A stretch of DNA of 64,000 bases. It comes from Paraescarpia echinospica. Its lineage: Eukaryota > Annelida > Polychaeta > Sabellida > Siboglinidae. Below, piece by piece: positions 60,101 to 64,000 of this stretch. The stretch is from assembly GCA_020002185.1 (NCBI GenBank), contig JAHLWY010000241.1, forward strand, positions 111,528 through 175,527, given 5' to 3'. Under the pieces are notes generated by a model that ran no database searches, was not told the origin of the DNA, and was given only the letters and a program-made list of their open reading frames with translations. The stretch's first letter is position 1, and each line of letters opens with the position of its first letter. Position numbers and translations under genes: made by a program.

Positions 60101-61130
60101 TGAAACCTTGATACACGTAGAATTTGACCAGATAATTACATCACTTATCCAAAATTTATATGTTGGACAGCAGTCTGCAGTGAGATTAGAGTGTGGTACC
60201 ACAGATTGGCTCCCAGTCGGCAAGGGAGTGATACAGGGGTGCATTTTTCCCCCCGCGTATTCAGTCTATACCCAGAGAATATCATGACAGAGTTCGAAAC
60301 TGACACGAGAATCAAGTATTTTAATGCACTGAAAGAGAATGGACAGGACATATATGAATTGAGTTATGCCGATAACACAGCTTTAATATCCGATACAAAA
60401 GAAGGATTGGATAAACTGATAACTACTGTTAAAGAGCACTGCGAGATGAAAGGATTGAAACTAAACGTAAAGAAGACAAAGATTATGGATGTGAAGGGAT
60501 GTCGAGAACCATCAGAAGTCATAGTAGATGGCGAGGAAATAGAAAGAGTAGAAAGTTTTGAATATATGGGGTCACTAATAGAAGCGGATGGAGGTGGGAC
60601 GAAAGAGATCAAGCGGAGGTTGGCAATGGCGAGTAAAAAGTTGACGGAGATGAAGAAGCTGTGGAATGCAACGAACAAAGATATGAAACTACGAATTATT
60701 CGAGTCTGCATATTTCCAACGGCTACGTATGGATGCGAAACCTGGACTCTTAATAAGAACATTACTAAACGTATACATGCATTTGAAAACAAGTGTTATA
60801 GAAAGATATTACGAGTTTCGTGGACTGAACGTAGAACTAACGAATCCATCGCAGATGAGCTTGGTGTTATACCCGGCACTCTATTGAACTTTGTAAAGAA
60901 ACAGAAACTAAGTTTGTTCGGCCACGTGAAACGGCATCAATCTCTAGAGAGACTAATAATGGAAGGAAAAGTGGAAGGCAGCAGAAGCAGAGGAAGACCT
61001 ACGAGACAATGGGAGAAGGACATAGAGGAATGGATGGGAACAGACGTCTGGCGATTGGGGAGACTGGCAAACGAAAGAGCTGTCTATAGACAATCCATCA
61101 AGGCTGCAACATCCGGAAATGGATAAGCAA
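57190..61130 (+). mobile_element. RTE/BovB-like LINE, copy B (inactive, longer)
   Basis: A long frame (57817-59313) covers the complete endonuclease (HVATWNIRKTSH, IQIYAPTSTADDDE, LMGDFKAKVGS with Lys in place of the usual Asn, RNQIDIILIPKRW, DCGTDHK) and linker. After a frameshift at about 59300 the RT begins (DGKSPGTDNITAELI), is interrupted by a 270-bp foreign insert (59530-59815), and resumes. The catalytic motif is YADN (about 60367) instead of YADD. The 3' frame 60191-61126 is open to its natural stop (LFGHVKRHQSLERLIMEGKV, GRPTRQWEKDIEEW). Confidence 0.85.
59530..59815. other. Templated insertion inside LINE copy B
   Basis: The insert is made of a direct copy of the element's own 58669-58848 (starting GCAAAGACATTACCAGTAGC) followed by a short direct repeat (TTCTGTATTACAGACAGTGG) and an inverted copy of about 59288-59333. 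Copy A has uninterrupted sequence here. Confidence 0.8.
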
Positions 61131-62446
61131 ATCCAAGAAGAAGACTTCTATTGATCTATAGTAGGCATATTTTATTGTTTTCTTAAACATGTTAATGTGC
61201 CACACGTTTATTATTCCGCTGGCCGGATGTGACGATCGATACTTTTGAAAAAGCATAAATTTTCAATTTTTCGATAACGGAACGCCGAAATGTTGCTTTT
61301 TGGCGGCTGGGATGTCTCTGGTGAACACATATGTTTTAATTAATACCGTTTTTTGTATTTAAGAGATGGACGATCTCAGCATGCAACTCTAAGACGTCCA
61401 TTCTGACGGGATTCCAAGCTGGTCTTTCACAACGTCTCTGACTGTTTGTTCTGTTGGAAATGCTAAAGGAATTAGGCGTATAATACAACACGAGAGTGTC
61501 ATTTTGCTTTACACCCCCACTCTGCCCCCTCCGTGGATAACACGCGACATCAGGCTACATATATGTGTCTCACTTGGTATTCGCCAGGGGTCACTCCAAT
61601 AGTCAAAACTCAAAATTGTCTGCACGCGATCGAGTAGAAGTCAGTATCTTTATGAAATATGAACGAAAAATAACAAACTACGTACAATGCAGACCAACCT
61701 CTCAATGAACGTATAGTTTCGCGTAGTTTGTGTAGTAATACATCGATATTTTCAAGTGGCCCCTTAGTTTAAATTGCTTTTCTGCGCTGCGTCTGGTGAT
61801 GCCTATGATCACTAGGTGGCGCTCAAGTTACTTTGACAACTAGGCTGCAGTTATTTTCGCGCGTTATATGGGTGATCCCTACGAGTAACATATTTTCAGT
61901 CACGTTCGTTTGGTCAATGATGATTATTTAAGGCACGTTGTGTTACTACGCCTACACAGTTCTATGACTTGAGATTGAACAAATATTTCGTGATTCAAAC
62001 TCAAGTTTAAGTATTGTAAAGTTTTAGCTGATGTCACAAAATGTTCTCGTAGATGGCGTTTGTTATAATAAAAATTTGAGCTGTTTTTAGCAACATATAT
62101 TGCGTAAGACGCCAGGAACTGATCTGCGGAACAAGGGTAGAAAACAGTGTTATGAACAATAGGTTAACGTCCGATACGAACCCTAAAACAAGTAAAATAC
62201 CTTAACCAACGGGGAATTTCGAAAGAAAATGGGGTTACTTTTCTCCCGAGAACTCGTTGGTGAACCACTGAATGATTTCCGCCGAAGATACAAACCGTCT
62301 TGAAGGAACACGTTAACATAATTTATATCAACATACATACGTGTGTGCGTGCGACGTACGTACGTATATACATACGTACACACAAGCACTCAAGCATACA
62401 TACCGTAGCTCAATTATAAATTGTTACATTTAATTAATATAGGTTA
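61131..62446. other. LINE 3' flank and non-coding sequence
   Basis: 61131-61873 has no counterpart in block A (deleted there); 61874-62446 matches 10522-11140. No gene seen. Confidence 0.5.
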
Positions 62447-62793
62447 TCAGGCACGCGCGTATACAATTTAAATTAACTGCGGCAAAGAGGAAGTCCACGA
62501 CCGAGACAGGAGGACAGTGTGAAAAGACGTCTTGGCAGGACTGGGAGGGGTGTCGAGAACGGGAGGAGTATGTGGATTTATATATGAGAAGGCGGATGAT
62601 GGAAACAACAGTGACACCGAAAGAGTGGCGGAAGAAGAGAAAGAAAGGCATACATCAAAAACTGAAGACCATTATCAACACCAGCACAATTAAACACAAT
62701 GTGCAGACTTCAACCAAAGAAAATATGTGTTCTGAAAACGCATATAATATATTCGAAGAAGTCAGATCCTTTAGGCCTGTTCCAGTGTCCTAA
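62447..62793 (+). other. Unrecognised open frame (block B copy)
   Basis: Same frame and stop position as 11141-11488, including WRKKRKKG and the segment TIINTSTIKHNVQTSTKENM unchanged. No family recognised. Confidence 0.3.
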
Positions 62794-62877
62794 CCACATA
62801 TCACGCAATCTCTGTCGACGGGAATGGAGACACATGTGGTGTCATGTTGAACGCATAGAGTGCGTGCTAGGAAGCAA

Positions 62878-63348
62878 GACGACCATCCTCGTAAGCCAAG
62901 GTGTGACTATGTATACTGCTCCTGACAGATCTCCTACGCATTGTATGGAATTTAGCTGAATCAATCTACTATTGACTAAGCCGTAACCCTCGTTAGAACA
63001 GTGAAAACACCCGTCTCACCCGCGCCCCAATTCCAGGAATCCCAATATTATTACCATTTCGACCATACTCACAAACCGCTGAACGGTATTTTGTATTCAA
63101 ATAAATACGTGTACTGCCCAAATGGTCCACGAAGGCCACACAGAAGACCACTTGAATTTTCGGCGAGCGATATCATTGGCTGGGCTTATCTTCACAGTTT
63201 TACAAGGCGATCTACCAAGGGTACTTAGACCATCCTCGGGCGCCAGGGAGAGCTGCTGAACACAGCTTGATTTAGCTAACTTCCATACAATGCATAGGAG
63301 ATCTGCCAGGTGTAGTGTAAATAGTCACACCGTTGGCTTGCGAGGAAG
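62878..63348. mobile_element. MITE-like element, longer copy
   Basis: Inverted ends as at 11575-11845 (ATCCTCGTAAGCCAAGGTGT on the left, GGCTTGCGAGGA on the right), about 470 bp in total. No coding capacity. Confidence 0.6.
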
Positions 63349-64000
63349 ACAGTGACCGTTGTAATCAAGCCACATGCAGTAACATCATCATATAATCTAT
63401 TCACCAAAATAGACAGTTGCAGCACCAGACTTCTATTTCAAGTTTACATGTGTTTACAGTTTGTTCTTTATTCCCGAACACAACTTTTATTTAACGTACA
63501 CAGAATAAAATAAACTCAAAACCTTAATAAACGGCTTGAAAAACTGCAAATTACAGAAAGGTGTTTCCTGAAGATGCCAGATATATTCCTCAAAATCGTA
63601 TATTATTCGAAATGTACACGCTGCTGACACCTTATGTCTGACGACCGACGGTGAAGCCGGGGGTAAAATATATTGCTTCCAACACGCAAACAAATTATGC
63701 TGATGTTTTTCAAACATATAACTTTTTGTGTTTGTCGTTTAAAAAGGTTGTAGCTTACCAACAACATTCCTTGCACATGTCGCTTATTATGCCATGCTGC
63801 TTACAAAGTCGTCCAGTAGCGTGCGAAATTGTAGTCAGTTTCATAGCCGGTACAATGCCTAACCTTTTTGTTTAAGTAGGCGCTGTCACTCTAAATTGTC
63901 GGTTTGCCTTAGATCCTTAAACATACACAGTTACCATTATTCTTGACTGACGCAGCATCGATACAAATAAGAAGTTTGTAAAGGGTTAGTAGAAGGTTCG
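63349..64000. other. Non-coding sequence
   Basis: Matches 11846-12442 to about 63950; no feature seen. Confidence 0.5.

Larger units (their letters stand above)
53208..63950 (+). repeat. Segmental-duplication block B
   Basis: It aligns with 3000-12442 throughout. Relative to A it has extra sequence at 54806-54905, in the RTE 3' end (60946-61873), and in the MITE, and lacks about 110 bp near 61910. Confidence 0.85.

Overview
The window is repeat-rich eukaryotic nuclear DNA from an animal, most likely a marine invertebrate. The evidence is intron-containing genes with GT-AG signals, TATA and AATAAA motifs, secreted peritrophin-A (ChtBD2) chitin-binding proteins, and many metazoan retroelements: RTE and CR1/L2 LINEs, Ty3/Gypsy, Penelope, a DIRS/Ngaro element and tRNA-derived SINEs. 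A lophotrochozoan such as a mollusc is my best guess, but the sequence does not settle the phylum. Nothing prokaryotic was seen.

The host content is one gene family: four tandem copies (units 1-4, all in + orientation originally) of a small two-domain chitin-binding protein gene. Each unit has a shared promoter (AP-1-like site, CRE-like site, TATA), a non-coding first exon, a signal-peptide exon, two exons each carrying one ChtBD2 domain joined by phase-1 introns, and a 3' UTR exon. Unit 2 (12.6-20.0 kb) is the only copy with a complete reading frame (159 aa), although a 5-kb foldback element sits in one intron. Unit 1 (1.7-4.1 kb) has a lost splice acceptor and a premature stop. Unit 3 was split by an LTR retrotransposon in its signal-peptide exon; an inversion then carried the 5' half to 44.4 kb on the minus strand, while the 3' half stayed at 33.85-35.9 kb. 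Unit 4 has its signal exon at 39.5 kb and its last coding exon at 53.4 kb, with exon 2 gone and 12.8 kb of foreign DNA between.

Layout: 1-12.44 kb is unit 1 plus downstream mobile elements (SINE, LINE endonuclease fragment, gag fragment, RTE LINE copy A, MITE). 12.5-20.0 kb is unit 2 with the foldback element and a nested Penelope. 20.0-25.8 kb is microsatellites, a minisatellite and an inverted-repeat pair. 25.8-33.4 kb is Gypsy and LINE remains. 33.4-36.2 kb is the 3' half of unit 3. 36.6-40.4 kb is the 5' half of unit 4. 40.4-45.7 kb is an inverted block holding LINE and SINE copies, a Gypsy element and the missing 5' half of unit 3. 47.4-53.1 kb is an Ngaro-like tyrosine-recombinase retroelement with an extra SGNH-hydrolase ORF. 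53.2-64.0 kb is the 3' part of unit 4 plus a second copy of the 3.4-12.4 kb block, including RTE LINE copy B. Apart from the chitin-binding family, essentially every long reading frame is retroelement-derived or a by-product of simple repeats.
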